Shown here piece by piece: positions 12,646 through 23,743 of a DNA stretch of 64,000 nucleotides. Origin of the DNA: a gamma proteobacterium endosymbiont of Lamellibrachia anaximandri (GTDB lineage Bacteria; Pseudomonadota; Gammaproteobacteria; Chromatiales; Chromatiaceae); contig JAESPD010000011.1 of assembly GCA_016756855.1 (NCBI GenBank), positions 20,500 to 84,499 on the forward strand, given 5' to 3'. The notes under the pieces are model-generated. The model did not search any database. It was not told the origin of the DNA and saw only the letters and a list, made by a program, of their open reading frames with translations. A program made the position numbers and the translations under genes. Within the stretch, counting starts at the first letter, position 1. Each line of letters begins with the position of its first letter.

Positions 12646-13266
12646 ATGAAACGCAGTAAGAGCAGCCGCCAGTGGCTTGATCGTCACTTCAAGGATGAGT
12701 ACGTGAAACGTGCCCAGAGAGAGGGATACCGTTCTCGTGCGGCCTTCAAGCTCATGGAGATCCAGGAGAAGGACCGGCTCATTAAACCAGGAATGCGGGT
12801 GGTGGATCTGGGTGCCGCACCGGGGGGCTGGTCGCAATTTTCCCGGCAGTTGGTCGGTGATAAAGGCGTGGTGGTGGCACTGGATATCCTGGAGATGGAT
12901 CCTATTGCCGGGGTGCCGTTCATTCAGGGCGATTTCCGGGATCAGGAGCCACTCGATGAGTTACGGGGAATTCTGCAAGAGAACCCGGTGGATCTTGTAA
13001 TTTCCGACATGGCCCCCAATGTTACGGGTATGGCCACCGTGGATCAGCCACGTTCCATGTACCTGTGTGAATTGGCGCTGGATTTTGCCAAAGAGGTGCT
13101 GCGCCCCGGTGGCGGTTTTGTGGTCAAGGTCTTCCAGGGCGAGGGTTTTGAACAATATATGCGGGACATGCGTGAGGCGTTCAGCAGGGTGGTAAGCCGT
13201 AAGCCCAAGTCTTCCCGGCCTAAAAGCCGCGAAATCTACCTGGTAGCGACAGGCTTTAAGTTGTAG
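12646..13266 (+). CDS. rlmE: 23S rRNA 2'-O-ribose U2552 methyltransferase
   Basis: SAM-dependent enzyme (RrmJ/FtsJ) that methylates the 2'-OH of U2552 in the A-loop of 23S rRNA in late 50S assembly. Length 206 matches E. coli (209). The N-terminus has the substrate-binding [18 protein letters not shown] and the catalytic lysine in [10 protein letters not shown]. The SAM-binding motif is [13 protein letters not shown], the catalytic aspartate is in [11 protein letters not shown], and the last catalytic lysine is in [13 protein letters not shown]. ftsH follows 140 bp downstream, as in E. coli. Confidence 0.97.
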   Translation: MKRSKSSRQWLDRHFKDEYVKRAQREGYRSRAAFKLMEIQEKDRLIKPGMRVVDLGAAPGGWSQFSRQLVGDKGVVVALDILEMDPIAGVPFIQGDFRDQEPLDELRGILQENPVDLVISDMAPNVTGMATVDQPRSMYLCELALDFAKEVLRPGGGFVVKVFQGEGFEQYMRDMREAFSRVVSRKPKSSRPKSREIYLVATGFKL

Positions 13267-13406
13267 TACCGTAAAGAACTGCCAAAATTGCAGGTATCCC
13301 TTTGGTTGCGGTACTGAAATGGTTGGAGGACGGCGGTCGTTTTCTTGCTAATTGGTGATGTTAAAAGATATTTTTAGCTGCTGGGATAATTTGAGAGGAA
13401 AGAAGT

Positions 13407-15326
<1,920 letters not shown>

Positions 15327-15343
15327 TCCGTCAGCCGTTCCCG

Positions 15344-16171
15344 TTGATTATTGATTGTGCAGGCAAGCCCGTTGACCTGGGAACCCCCCAGGTCATGGGC
15401 ATCCTTAACATTACCCCGGACTCTTTCTCTGACGGTGGTCGTTTCACTCGAACCGACCCGGCGCTGAGACATGCTATCGGCATGGTGGAGGCGGGGGCTG
15501 CGATGGTCGATATAGGCGGTGAATCGACCCGGCCCGGCGCCAGCCCCGTATCCGAAGCGCAAGAGATCGACCGGGTTGTGCCGCTGATAGAGCGGCTCAG
15601 TCGAGAGCTCGACGTTCCTATCTCCATAGATACCAGCAAGCCGGGGGTGATGCGTGAAGCGGTTGCGGCCGGTGCTGGATTGATCAATGACGTGCAGGCT
15701 TTGCAGGCGGAAGGTGCGCTTGAGGCCGCCGCAGCGTTGGTGGTGCCGGTCTGCCTGATGCATATGCGGGGTGAGCCGTGCACCATGCAGGCGGCGCCGG
15801 AATATGCTGATGTGGTGGCCGATGTGCGTGATTTTCTTACCGGGCGCATCAAAACATGCCGCAGTGCAGGCATCCCCCTTGAACGGCTACTGGTGGATCC
15901 CGGGTTTGGTTTCGGCAAGACCCTGGCGCATAATCTTGTCCTATTGAAAAACCTGGCGGAATTTTCTGCGTTGTCGGTGCCGCTGCTGGTAGGTCTCTCG
16001 CGCAAATCGATGATCGGAATGTTGCTCGGTGATGCGCCGGTGGATCAACGATTGTACGGCAGCGTTGCAGCAGCTGTTTTGGCTGCCACTCAGGGTGCGT
16101 CGATCATTCGAGTGCACGATGTAAAAGCAACGGTTGATGCGCTGCGGATTGCTGCTGCAGTGATGGAATAA
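15344..16171 (+). CDS. folP: Dihydropteroate synthase
   Basis: Joins 7,8-dihydropterin pyrophosphate with p-aminobenzoate to make dihydropteroate in folate synthesis; the family is the sulfonamide target. Diagnostic motifs are MGILNITPDSFSDGG near the N-terminus, DIGGESTRPGA, SIDTSKPGV and the LVDPGFGFGKT loop. The family KxxR motif is in LSRKSMIG. It has 275 residues with a TIM-barrel fold. The start is a TTG with a poor ribosome site, and no better start lies between it and the ftsH stop, so it may be coupled to ftsH translation. glmM starts 18 bp after the stop. Confidence 0.96.
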   Translation: MIIDCAGKPVDLGTPQVMGILNITPDSFSDGGRFTRTDPALRHAIGMVEAGAAMVDIGGESTRPGASPVSEAQEIDRVVPLIERLSRELDVPISIDTSKPGVMREAVAAGAGLINDVQALQAEGALEAAAALVVPVCLMHMRGEPCTMQAAPEYADVVADVRDFLTGRIKTCRSAGIPLERLLVDPGFGFGKTLAHNLVLLKNLAEFSALSVPLLVGLSRKSMIGMLLGDAPVDQRLYGSVAAAVLAATQGASIIRVHDVKATVDALRIAAAVME

Positions 16172-16189
16172 CCGAAAAAGGAGAGTAGG

Positions 16190-17539
16190 GTGGAACGCAA
16201 ATATTTTGGCACAGACGGCATTCGCGGCTTGGTTGGTCAGGGTGCGATAACCCCGGAGTTTGTGCTCAAGCTCGGCTGGGCGGCTGGTCGTGTTCTGGGT
16301 GGTGGAGCCAATAGCAGTGTGCTGATCGGCAAGGATACCCGCATCTCCGGTTATCTGTTGGAATCGGCGCTCGAGGCGGGCCTGTCCGCTGCCGGAGTCA
16401 ATATCAAACTGCTGGGGCCCATGCCGACCCCGGGCATCGCCTATCTCACCCGCACCCTGCATGCGCAGGCGGGAATCGTGATCAGTGCCTCCCACAATCC
16501 CTTTCACGACAACGGCATCAAGTTTTTTTCCGCCCAGGGTACCAAGCTGCCTGATGATGTTGAAACCGCCATCGAACAAGAGCTGGGCAAAGAGATTACG
16601 ACGGTTGATTCCGCCGCTCTCGGCAAGGCCTACCGCCTGGGTGACGGCGAAGGCCGGTACATCGAATTTTGCAAGAGTACGATACCAATGAGCCTGAGCT
16701 TCAGGGGTATGAAGATCGTGGTCGACTGTGCCCACGGCGCCACCTACAACATCGCCCCCTATGTGTTCGACGAGTTGGGCGCCGATGTGATGGCAATCGG
16801 TGTGCAGCCCGATGGATTGAATATCAATGACGGTGTGGGCTCCACCCATCCTGAGCACCTTAAGGCGGCTGTGTTGGAGCACAAGGCTGATCTTGGTGTT
16901 GCCTTCGATGGCGACGGTGATCGGTTGATCATGGTGGATGACCGGGGGGAAGAGGTCGATGGTGATGAGATTCTCTTCATTATCGCCAGTTCCCGCATGC
17001 GGAAGGGAACCCTGAAAGGGGCGGTGATCGGTACCCTGATGAGTAATCTGGGACTGGAGGTTGCACTACGCGAGCAGGGCGTGGTGCTGGAGCGAACCCA
17101 GGTGGGGGACCGTTACATCATGGAGCGCCTGACCGAAAAAGGCTGGAATCTCGGTGGTGAGCAGTCCGGTCACATCATCTGCCTCGACCGGACTACCACT
17201 GGAGATGGCATTATCTCGGCGCTGCAAGTACTGGCGGAGGTTCAACTCTCCGGTCAGCCTCTACGGGAACTGGCGGCCGGAATGACGAAATATCCCCAGA
17301 AACTGGTCAACATAAAGCTCGGGGATATGACGCCTGCGGAGGTAATGGCATCGGCCGAGGTGGCCAATGCCGTGCATGATGTAGAAGCGGAGCTGGGACG
17401 TAGTGGCCGGGTGCTGTTGCGGCCGTCCGGTACTGAGCCATTGATTCGGGTCATGCTTGAGGGCAACGATGCGGCGCAGGTCGAGCGGTTGACAGAGCAG
17501 CTCGCGGATGTGGTGCGCGGACTGGTCAAAGCGGATTGA
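16190..17539 (+). CDS. glmM: Phosphoglucosamine mutase
   Basis: Converts glucosamine-6-phosphate to glucosamine-1-phosphate on the way to UDP-GlcNAc for peptidoglycan and LPS. The phosphoserine loop ISASHNP puts the catalytic Ser at residue 101. The metal loop DGDGDR and the C-terminal phosphate-binding loop [12 protein letters not shown] are present. Length 449 is typical (E. coli 445). The GTG start at 16190 follows AAAGGAGAG and gives [13 protein letters not shown], the conserved N-terminus. It is the last gene of the rlmE-ftsH-folP-glmM cluster. Confidence 0.97.
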   Translation: MERKYFGTDGIRGLVGQGAITPEFVLKLGWAAGRVLGGGANSSVLIGKDTRISGYLLESALEAGLSAAGVNIKLLGPMPTPGIAYLTRTLHAQAGIVISASHNPFHDNGIKFFSAQGTKLPDDVETAIEQELGKEITTVDSAALGKAYRLGDGEGRYIEFCKSTIPMSLSFRGMKIVVDCAHGATYNIAPYVFDELGADVMAIGVQPDGLNINDGVGSTHPEHLKAAVLEHKADLGVAFDGDGDRLIMVDDRGEEVDGDEILFIIASSRMRKGTLKGAVIGTLMSNLGLEVALREQGVVLERTQVGDRYIMERLTEKGWNLGGEQSGHIICLDRTTTGDGIISALQVLAEVQLSGQPLRELAAGMTKYPQKLVNIKLGDMTPAEVMASAEVANAVHDVEAELGRSGRVLLRPSGTEPLIRVMLEGNDAAQVERLTEQLADVVRGLVKAD

Positions 17540-17657
17540 GTGCGATCTTTGCGGCTCTGCGTTGATGACTGGTGACTAATATAGTCTATCCGCCATTGAT
17601 TTCAGGCGCGTTGCCCGTTAAGCTAGCCCGCTTTGTTCGTTCAGCAGGAGTTTTGAC

Positions 17658-18410
17658 ATGCGTAGGCCGCTGGTAGCCGGAAACTGGAAGATGAATGGTT
17701 CCATCGAGAGCGTTCGAGAACTGCTCGAAGGTCTCAAGGCCGGTGCGGGTGAAGTCAATAATGCTGAAATGGCGGTTTGTCCCCCTGCTGTGTTCATTCC
17801 GCAGGTTCAGGAGCAGCTCTCCGGTTCTGTGATTGCTTGGGGTGGTCAGGATCTCTCGGTCGAGGCCTCCGGGGCCTTCACGGGTGAGATTGCAGCCTCC
17901 ATGTTGAACGACTTTGCCTGCAAGTATGTCATTGTCGGTCACTCTGAGCGCCGTACCTATCATGGGGAGAGCGATGAGTTGGTGGCAAAGAAGTATGCTG
18001 CCGCGCGTGCGGCCGGCCTGGTTCCCATTCTCTGCATCGGGGAGACCCTCGAAGAGCGTGAGCAGGGTATCACTGAGGATGTCTGTGCGCGTCAGCTGAA
18101 TGCGGTGATCGAGCTTGAAGGCGTCGAGGCGCTGGCCGATGGTGTTGTCGCTTACGAACCGGTCTGGGCGATCGGAACCGGTAAGACGGCGTCCCCGGAA
18201 CAGGCCCAGGATGTACATGCCTTTATCCGTGGCCGCGTGGCTGAGAAGAGCGGGGAAGTAGCAGAAGGACTGCGCATCCTCTATGGCGGTTCCATGAAGC
18301 CGGATAACGCCAGGGAGTTGATCGGCAAGCCCGATATCGATGGCGGCCTGATTGGCGGTGCTTCACTCAAGGCGGCGGATTTTCTTGGCATCTGTACCGC
18401 CGCAAACTAA
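17658..18410 (+). CDS. tpiA: Triosephosphate isomerase
   Basis: Interconverts dihydroxyacetone phosphate and glyceraldehyde-3-phosphate in glycolysis, gluconeogenesis and the Calvin cycle. The family residues are visible: Lys11 in GNWKMNG, His95 in VGHSERR, and the catalytic base Glu167 in AYEPVWAIGTGK, followed by the phosphate-gripping loop. Length is 250 residues. The start has GCAGGAG upstream. The position between glmM and secG is shared with Pseudomonas-type genomes but not E. coli. Confidence 0.97.
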   Translation: MRRPLVAGNWKMNGSIESVRELLEGLKAGAGEVNNAEMAVCPPAVFIPQVQEQLSGSVIAWGGQDLSVEASGAFTGEIAASMLNDFACKYVIVGHSERRTYHGESDELVAKKYAAARAAGLVPILCIGETLEEREQGITEDVCARQLNAVIELEGVEALADGVVAYEPVWAIGTGKTASPEQAQDVHAFIRGRVAEKSGEVAEGLRILYGGSMKPDNARELIGKPDIDGGLIGGASLKAADFLGICTAAN

Positions 18411-18435
18411 ATTCTGATAGGCAGCGAAAAGTTTC

Positions 18436-18819
18436 ATGCAGACGATTCTTGTTGTATTTCACCTCTTTCTGGCGCTTGGCCTGGTCGGGCTGATTCTGAT
18501 TCAGCACGGTAAGGGTGCGGATGCCGGTGCGGCATTTGGCAGTGGCGCCTCGGCGACCGTGTTTGGTGCGCAGGGTTCAGCCTCATTCCTGTCGCGGGCC
18601 ACCGCAGCACTGGCAGCACTCTTTTTCATAACCAGCATGACGCTGGCTTACTTCGCCACTCAGAGCCGACAGCCGCAAGGGCTTATGGAGTCGATGCAGA
18701 CTGAGCAGGTGGAGACGGTGGTTCCCGCTACAGAGTCGATCACTTCTGACGTGCCTGTGATCCCTGCGCCTGGGCAGGAGGTGCCGGTAGCGGTGCCTGA
18801 ATCAGAGGTGCAAGAGTAA
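18436..18819 (+). CDS. secG: Protein translocase subunit SecG
   Basis: Small accessory subunit of the SecYEG channel in the inner membrane. The product has 127 residues with two membrane segments (about 3-23 and 52-72). Between them lies the conserved region [20 protein letters not shown] and the FGAQGS motif. The C-terminal 50 residues are a Val/Pro/Glu-rich tail longer than the core needs and probably disordered. It starts 26 bp after tpiA and is followed by a tRNA-Leu, as in E. coli where leuU follows secG. Confidence 0.95.
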   Translation: MQTILVVFHLFLALGLVGLILIQHGKGADAGAAFGSGASATVFGAQGSASFLSRATAALAALFFITSMTLAYFATQSRQPQGLMESMQTEQVETVVPATESITSDVPVIPAPGQEVPVAVPESEVQE

Positions 18820-18836
18820 TATCCGACGATTTTATT

Positions 18837-18921
18837 GCCGATGTGGTGGAATTGGTAGACACGCTATCTTGAGGGGGTAGTGGCGTAAGCCGTGCCGGTT
18901 CAAGTCCGGCCATCGGCACCA
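18837..18921 (+). tRNA. leuU: tRNA-Leu (anticodon GAG)
   Basis: An 85-nt class II tRNA with the CCA end encoded. The acceptor arms GCCGATG and CATCGGC pair fully. The anticodon stem-loop CTATC-TTGAGGG-GGTAG gives anticodon GAG, reading CUC and CUU. A long variable arm (TGGCGTAAGCCG) and a T arm with TTCAAGT follow. The position after secG matches E. coli leuU. Confidence 0.96.
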
Positions 18922-18927
18922 TTCATG

Positions 18928-18965
18928 AACGGTATCGTCCATAATTGGGCGATGCCGTTTTTTTT
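18928..18965 (+). terminator. Rho-independent terminator after tRNA-Leu
   Basis: A 13-bp stem (AACGGTATCGTCC with GGGCGATGCCGTT, two G-T wobbles) and a 6-base loop are followed by a run of eight T. It ends the secG/tRNA-Leu transcript and separates it from the nuo promoter. Confidence 0.92.
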
Positions 18966-18991
18966 ATGCCTGAAAAAAATAGAATAACTTA

Positions 18992-19005
18992 TTGATTAAT
19001 ATCAA
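18992..19005 (+). promoter_or_regulatory. FNR/ANR-type operator upstream of nuo
   Basis: TTGATTAATATCAA is a perfect match to the FNR consensus TTGAT-N4-ATCAA. Its centre lies about 62 bp upstream of the start predicted from the promoter at 19026-19054, the usual position for class I activation by FNR. This suggests that complex I expression responds to oxygen. A Crp-family sibling with the same site preference could bind instead. Confidence 0.65.
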
Positions 19006-19025
19006 TTTATCCAGTTGCATGTGAC

Positions 19026-19054
19026 TTGACATGAATAGGGTGCTGCTCTAAACT
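19026..19054 (+). promoter_or_regulatory. Sigma-70 promoter of the nuo operon
   Basis: TTGACA at 19026-19031 and TAAACT at 19049-19054 are separated by 17 bp. Transcription would start near 19061, giving a leader of about 63 nt before nuoA. It is the only strong candidate in the gap and should drive all fourteen nuo genes. Confidence 0.7.
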
Positions 19055-19123
19055 TTTGCGTTCACTAATAAGAGAGTTCGCTTCGGCGATAATTATGATC
19101 GTTCTGAGGGGGGCGACATAACA

Positions 19124-19480
19124 ATGCTCGAAAATTATCTTCCTATCCTGATTTTTCTGGCGGTGGCCTTTGTCCTGGGGGTAGTGGTTATCGGGATGGG
19201 GTTTCTGCTTGGAACCCGAAAGCCTGATGCGGAGAAGCTCTCGCCCTATGAATGCGGCTTTGAGGCCTTCGAAGATGCCCGCATGAAGTTTGACGTTCGC
19301 TATTACCTCGTTGCCATCCTCTTTATTATCTTTGATCTTGAGATTGCCTTCCTCTTTCCCTGGGCTGTCGTCCTGGGCGAACTCGGAATGGTAGGTTTCG
19401 TCGCGATGATGGTCTTTCTCGGCATTTTGGTTATCGGCTTTATCTACGAGTGGAAGAAAGGGGCACTTGAATGGGAGTAG
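19124..19480 (+). CDS. nuoA: NADH-quinone oxidoreductase subunit A
   Basis: Membrane subunit of complex I, at the junction between the peripheral and membrane arms. It has 118 residues with three transmembrane helices (about 6-28, 63-83 and 88-110). The conserved loop [20 protein letters not shown] contains the cysteine that changes exposure between active and resting enzyme forms. The start ATG is preceded by GAGGGGGG. It overlaps nuoB by 10 bp, which suggests translational coupling. Confidence 0.96.
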   Translation: MLENYLPILIFLAVAFVLGVVVIGMGFLLGTRKPDAEKLSPYECGFEAFEDARMKFDVRYYLVAILFIIFDLEIAFLFPWAVVLGELGMVGFVAMMVFLGILVIGFIYEWKKGALEWE

Positions 19481-19947
19481 AAGGTCTTCTCGAGAAGGGT
19501 GTTATCACCACTTCCGCCGACAAGCTGATCAACTGGGCGCGTACCGGGTCTCTCTGGCCCATGACTTTTGGTCTGGCCTGCTGCGCCGTGGAGATGATGC
19601 ACGCTGCTGCGGCTCGCTACGACATGGATCGCTTCGGTATCATCTTTCGTCCCAGTCCACGGCAGTCAGATGTGATGATCGTGGCCGGTACCCTGGTCAA
19701 TAAGATGGCCCCCGCCTTGCGCAAGGTCTACGACCAGATGGCAGAGCCTCGGTGGGTGATCTCCATGGGTTCCTGCGCCAATGGCGGCGGATACTACCAC
19801 TACTCCTATGCGGTGGTGCGCGGCTGTGATCGCGTGGTGCCGGTCGACATCTATGTGCCGGGTTGCCCACCCACTGCGGAGGCGCTGCTGTATGGTGTTC
19901 TGCAGTTGCAGGACAAGATTCGCCGCACCAGCACGATTGCGCGATAG
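19471..19947 (+). CDS. nuoB: NADH-quinone oxidoreductase subunit B
   Basis: Carries the terminal [4Fe-4S] cluster N2, which passes electrons to quinone. The ligands are visible as the tandem cysteines in [11 protein letters not shown], the cysteine in [11 protein letters not shown] and the one in [13 protein letters not shown]. At 158 residues it is a soluble subunit in contact with NuoD, NuoH and NuoI. Translation starts inside the last codons of nuoA. Confidence 0.97.
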   Translation: MGVEGLLEKGVITTSADKLINWARTGSLWPMTFGLACCAVEMMHAAAARYDMDRFGIIFRPSPRQSDVMIVAGTLVNKMAPALRKVYDQMAEPRWVISMGSCANGGGYYHYSYAVVRGCDRVVPVDIYVPGCPPTAEALLYGVLQLQDKIRRTSTIAR

Positions 19948-19956
19948 GTGAATGGA

Positions 19957-20676
19957 ATGAGCGACAGCGCGCAGACGCCTCTGGAAGCAAGAATGACGAC
20001 CCTGGCAGACGACCTGACCGGACGATTTGCCGAGCTGGGTTGCGAGGTTGAGCAGGGTTTCGGCGAGGTTACGCTGGTCGTGCCCCGTGATCATCTCCTG
20101 CAGATTGGGGAGATCCTTCGGGACGATGAGGCGTTTCACTTCGAGGAGGTGATCGATGTCTGCGGCGTCGATTATTCTGCCTATGGTGTGGCGGAGTGGG
20201 ATGTGACCACGGCCTCATCGACCGGTTTTGCCCGTGGCGTGGAGTCTGCCCACGCATTCGATCTCGAAGCGGAGAAGCGCTTTGCAGCGGTCTATCATCT
20301 GCTCTCCGTGAAGAACAACATGCGTTTGCGGCTGCGTGTATTCGTGGATACGACACACCCGATCGTCGCCTCAGTGGTGAGTATCTGGAATTGTGCCAAC
20401 TGGTTCGAGCGAGAGGCCTTCGATCTCTACGGCATCCTGTTTGAAGGGCATCCCGATCTGCGCCGCATACTTACCGATTACGGTTTTATCGGCCACCCCT
20501 TCCGCAAAGATTTCCCACTTATCGGCCAAGTGGAGATGCGCTACGATCCGGAGCAGGCGCGTGTCATCTATGAACCGGTAACCATGGAGGGCCGTACACT
20601 GGTTCCCCGTGTTATCCGCGACAACGATCAAAACCTCCCGGAAGTGTCAGAACAGCAGGATTCCAGCGATGCCTGA
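19957..20676 (+). CDS. nuoC: NADH-quinone oxidoreductase subunit C
   Basis: Soluble 30-kDa-type subunit of the peripheral arm. The family signature [15 protein letters not shown] segment reads [23 protein letters not shown] in two parts, followed by [16 protein letters not shown] set the start at the ATG at 19957 because AGGTG at 19946-19950 is well placed for it. A GTG at 19948 would add three residues. nuoC and nuoD are separate genes here, unlike the fused nuoCD of E. coli. It overlaps nuoD by 8 bp. Confidence 0.95.
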   Translation: MSDSAQTPLEARMTTLADDLTGRFAELGCEVEQGFGEVTLVVPRDHLLQIGEILRDDEAFHFEEVIDVCGVDYSAYGVAEWDVTTASSTGFARGVESAHAFDLEAEKRFAAVYHLLSVKNNMRLRLRVFVDTTHPIVASVVSIWNCANWFEREAFDLYGILFEGHPDLRRILTDYGFIGHPFRKDFPLIGQVEMRYDPEQARVIYEPVTMEGRTLVPRVIRDNDQNLPEVSEQQDSSDA

Positions 20677-21922
20677 GATTCGTAACTACACCCTGAACTT
20701 CGGGCCGCAGCATCCTGCCGCACACGGCGTTTTGCGTCTGGTACTGGAGATGGACGGCGAGGTCATCGAGCGCGCCGATCCGCATATCGGCCTGCTGCAT
20801 CGGGCGACAGAGAAGCTGGCTGAGACTAAACCTTACAACCAAAGCATCCCCTACATGGATCGTCTCGACTACGTCTCCATGATGTGTAGTGAGCACGGCT
20901 ATGTACGGGCAATCGAAAAGCTGTTGGATGTGGAGGTGCCGGAGCGCGCCCAATACATCCGCACTATGTTCGACGAGATCACCCGTATCCTGAACCACCT
21001 GATGTGGCTGGGAACCCATGCACTCGACGTCGGCGCGATGACGGTTTTTCTCTACGCCTTTCGTGAACGTGAGGATCTGATGGACTGCTACGAGGCGGTC
21101 TCAGGTGCACGTATGCACGCAGCTTACTATCGGCCCGGCGGCGTCTATCGGGATCTGCCGGAGCAGATGCCTCAGTACCAGCAGAGCCAGTGGGTGACCG
21201 GCCGTGATGCCGAGCGGCGCAACGATGCCCGTCACGGTTCCCTGCTCGACTTTATCGAGGATTTCGCCAATCGCTTCCCGGCATGTGTCGATGAGTATGA
21301 GACGCTGTTGACCGATAACCGTATCTGGAAACAGCGCACCGTCGGCATCGGCGTCGTCTCCCCTGAGCGCGCCCTGCAGTTGGGTTTTACAGGCCCGATG
21401 CTGCGTGGCTCAGGTATTGAATGGGATCTGCGCAAAAAGCAGTCCTACGCCGCTTATGACAGGGTCGATTTTGATATCCCGGTGGGCGTCGAGGGAGACT
21501 CTTATGATCGCTACCTGGTGCGTATCGAGGAGTTGCGTCAGTCCAACCGGATCATCAAGCAGTGTATCGAGTGGCTGCGCAACAATCCCGGTCCGGTGAT
21601 GGTGAATGACCACAAGGTCGCTCCACCGATGAGGGCCGACATGAAGGGCGATATGGAGAGTCTGATTCACCATTTCAAACTCTTTACTGAAGGTTACTGC
21701 CCACCGCCCGGCGAAGTCTACGCCGCAGTGGAGGCGCCCAAGGGTGAGTTCGGTTGCTACATCATTTCCGATGGGGCCAACAAGCCATATCGGCTGAAGA
21801 TCCGTGCTCCCGGTTTTCCCCACCTTGCTGCGATGGATGAGATGGTCAAGGGTCATATGCTTGCCGATGTGGTAGCCGTGATCGGCACCATGGATGTGGT
21901 ATTTGGTGAGATTGACCGCTAG
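20669..21922 (+). CDS. nuoD: NADH-quinone oxidoreductase subunit D
   Basis: 49-kDa-type subunit of 417 residues that forms the quinone-binding cavity with NuoB. It is related to the large subunit of NiFe hydrogenases but lacks the metal site. Typical segments are [16 protein letters not shown] with the quinone-contacting His, [23 protein letters not shown] and the C-terminal DVVFGEIDR. The ATG at 20669 lies inside the end of nuoC and gives the conserved N-terminus [15 protein letters not shown] longer frame from 20609 is rejected. Confidence 0.97.
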   Translation: MPEIRNYTLNFGPQHPAAHGVLRLVLEMDGEVIERADPHIGLLHRATEKLAETKPYNQSIPYMDRLDYVSMMCSEHGYVRAIEKLLDVEVPERAQYIRTMFDEITRILNHLMWLGTHALDVGAMTVFLYAFREREDLMDCYEAVSGARMHAAYYRPGGVYRDLPEQMPQYQQSQWVTGRDAERRNDARHGSLLDFIEDFANRFPACVDEYETLLTDNRIWKQRTVGIGVVSPERALQLGFTGPMLRGSGIEWDLRKKQSYAAYDRVDFDIPVGVEGDSYDRYLVRIEELRQSNRIIKQCIEWLRNNPGPVMVNDHKVAPPMRADMKGDMESLIHHFKLFTEGYCPPPGEVYAAVEAPKGEFGCYIISDGANKPYRLKIRAPGFPHLAAMDEMVKGHMLADVVAVIGTMDVVFGEIDR

Positions 21923-21931
21923 AGCACTGAG

Positions 21932-22438
21932 ATGAACACGATAGAAGTGAATAACAAAGCGGAAATTTTCTCCACCGAGATTCGGGGAGAGATCGACCAG
22001 TGGGTTGCTAAATACCCGGCGGACTGGAAACAGTCGGCGGTGATGGCGGCGCTGCGCATTGTCCAGGACGCCAACGGCGGCTGGCTGACCACCGAACTGA
22101 TGAACGATGTGGCGGCCTATCTTGATATGGCGCCGATAGCGGTCTACGAAGTGGCCACCTTCTACTCGATGTACGAGTTGAAACCGGTTGGCAAGCACAA
22201 GATCTGCATCTGTACCAATGTCTCCTGCATGATCAACAATTCGGAGCGGGTCGTTGAGCATTTGGAGGATCGGTTGGGCATCAAGCTGGGCCAGACCACA
22301 GAAGATGGCCGCTTTACCCTCAAAGAGGTCGAGTGTCTGGGCGCTTGTGGCGGAGCACCGATGATGCAGATCGGCAAACAATATTACGAAAACCTGACAC
22401 CAGAGATCATCGATTCGATCCTGGAAGGACTGGAGTAA
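21932..22438 (+). CDS. nuoE: NADH-quinone oxidoreductase subunit E
   Basis: 24-kDa-type subunit of the NADH dehydrogenase module holding the [2Fe-2S] cluster N1a. The four ligands are in the C-x4-C motif CTNVSC and the C-x3-C motif CLGAC. The thioredoxin-like fold is preceded by a helical region ([17 protein letters not shown]). The product has 168 residues. It starts 9 bp after nuoD and ends 5 bp before nuoF. Confidence 0.96.
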   Translation: MNTIEVNNKAEIFSTEIRGEIDQWVAKYPADWKQSAVMAALRIVQDANGGWLTTELMNDVAAYLDMAPIAVYEVATFYSMYELKPVGKHKICICTNVSCMINNSERVVEHLEDRLGIKLGQTTEDGRFTLKEVECLGACGGAPMMQIGKQYYENLTPEIIDSILEGLE

Positions 22439-22443
22439 GGCGG

Positions 22444-23718
22444 ATGGTGAATGAAGTCTGTTTGCGTACTCTGGATCTGGATCGTCCCTGGCGGCTCGAG
22501 CAGTATCAGAGTCGGGGTGGCTATGAGATGCTGACCAGGATTCTGAAAGAGAAGACTCCACCTGATGAGATCATCGAAGAGGTGAAGAAGTCCGGCCTGC
22601 GTGGCCGTGGCGGCGCCGGTTTTCCCACCGGGCTGAAGTGGAGTTTTATTGCACGTAACGCCCCGGGACAGAAGTACGTGGTCTGCAACTCGGACGAGGG
22701 TGAACCGGGTACCTTCAAGGATCGCGATATCCTGCGCTATAACCCGCACCAGTTGGTCGAGGGCATGATCATTGCCGCTTATGCGATTGGTGCGACTCGG
22801 GGCTACAATTATATTCGCGGCGAGTTCTGGGAACCCTACGAGCGTTTCGAGACGGCTCTGAAAGAGGCCCGCGAGGCTGGTTTCCTGGGTGAAAACCTGC
22901 TCGGTTCCGGTTTCGATTTTGAGCTGCACTCCCACCTCGGTGGCGGCGCTTATGTCTGCGGTGAGGAGACGGCCCTGCTGGAGTCGATCGAAGGCAAGAA
23001 GGGGCAGCCCCGCTTCAAGCCTCCGTTCCCCGCGCACTTTGGTCTCTACGGCCGTCCGACGATCATCAACAATACCGAATCCCTGGCTTCGATCCCGATG
23101 ATACTGAAAGAGGGCGGCCCCTGGTTTGCCGATATCGGTGTCAAGAACAGCGGGGGCTCCAAGCTCTTCTCCATCTCGGGTAATCTGAATAACCCTGGAG
23201 TATTTGAGATCCCCATGGGTACGCCTTTCTCTGAGCTGCTGGAGATGGCTGGCGGCGTAAAAGGAGGACGCAAGCTCAAGGCGGTTATTCCGGGCGGCTC
23301 CTCCGCGCCGGTTATTCCCGGCGAACAGATGATGGATCTGACTATGGATTACGATGCCATCGCCGAAGCGGGATCCATGCTGGGATCCGGTGCGGTAATC
23401 GTGCTTGACGATACCAACTGCATGGTCAAGGTGCTTGAACGCATGTCCTACTTCTACCACGAGGAGTCCTGTGGTCAGTGCACTCCCTGCCGCGAGGGCA
23501 CCGGCTGGCTCTATCGTGTGGTGAGCCGTATCGAAAATGGTCAGGGCCGCCAGGAGGATCTGGATCTGCTCAATGATGTGGCCGCCAGAATCGGCGGTCG
23601 TACCATCTGCGCTCTGGGTGATGCCGCCGCAGGACCGGTGGCTGGTATGCTCAAGCACTTCCGGGATGAATTCCAATACCACATCGACCACAAAAAGTGC
23701 CTGGTCGGTGCGGGTTAA
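22444..23718 (+). CDS. nuoF: NADH-quinone oxidoreductase subunit F
   Basis: 51-kDa-type subunit that binds NADH and FMN and carries the [4Fe-4S] cluster N3; electrons enter complex I here. The glycine-rich [16 protein letters not shown] and [17 protein letters not shown] form the FMN/NADH pocket, and [15 protein letters not shown] supplies three cluster cysteines. The product has 424 residues from the ATG at 22444. An open frame reaching back into nuoE is not the start. Confidence 0.97.
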   Translation: MVNEVCLRTLDLDRPWRLEQYQSRGGYEMLTRILKEKTPPDEIIEEVKKSGLRGRGGAGFPTGLKWSFIARNAPGQKYVVCNSDEGEPGTFKDRDILRYNPHQLVEGMIIAAYAIGATRGYNYIRGEFWEPYERFETALKEAREAGFLGENLLGSGFDFELHSHLGGGAYVCGEETALLESIEGKKGQPRFKPPFPAHFGLYGRPTIINNTESLASIPMILKEGGPWFADIGVKNSGGSKLFSISGNLNNPGVFEIPMGTPFSELLEMAGGVKGGRKLKAVIPGGSSAPVIPGEQMMDLTMDYDAIAEAGSMLGSGAVIVLDDTNCMVKVLERMSYFYHEESCGQCTPCREGTGWLYRVVSRIENGQGRQEDLDLLNDVAARIGGRTICALGDAAAGPVAGMLKHFRDEFQYHIDHKKCLVGAG

Positions 23719-23743
23719 AGGTCAGTAGAGACGAAATACGACG

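Noticed and set aside
21410..23691. Two long minus-strand frames across nuoD-nuoF
   Set aside because: Both are opposite clear complex I subunits and have no family features.
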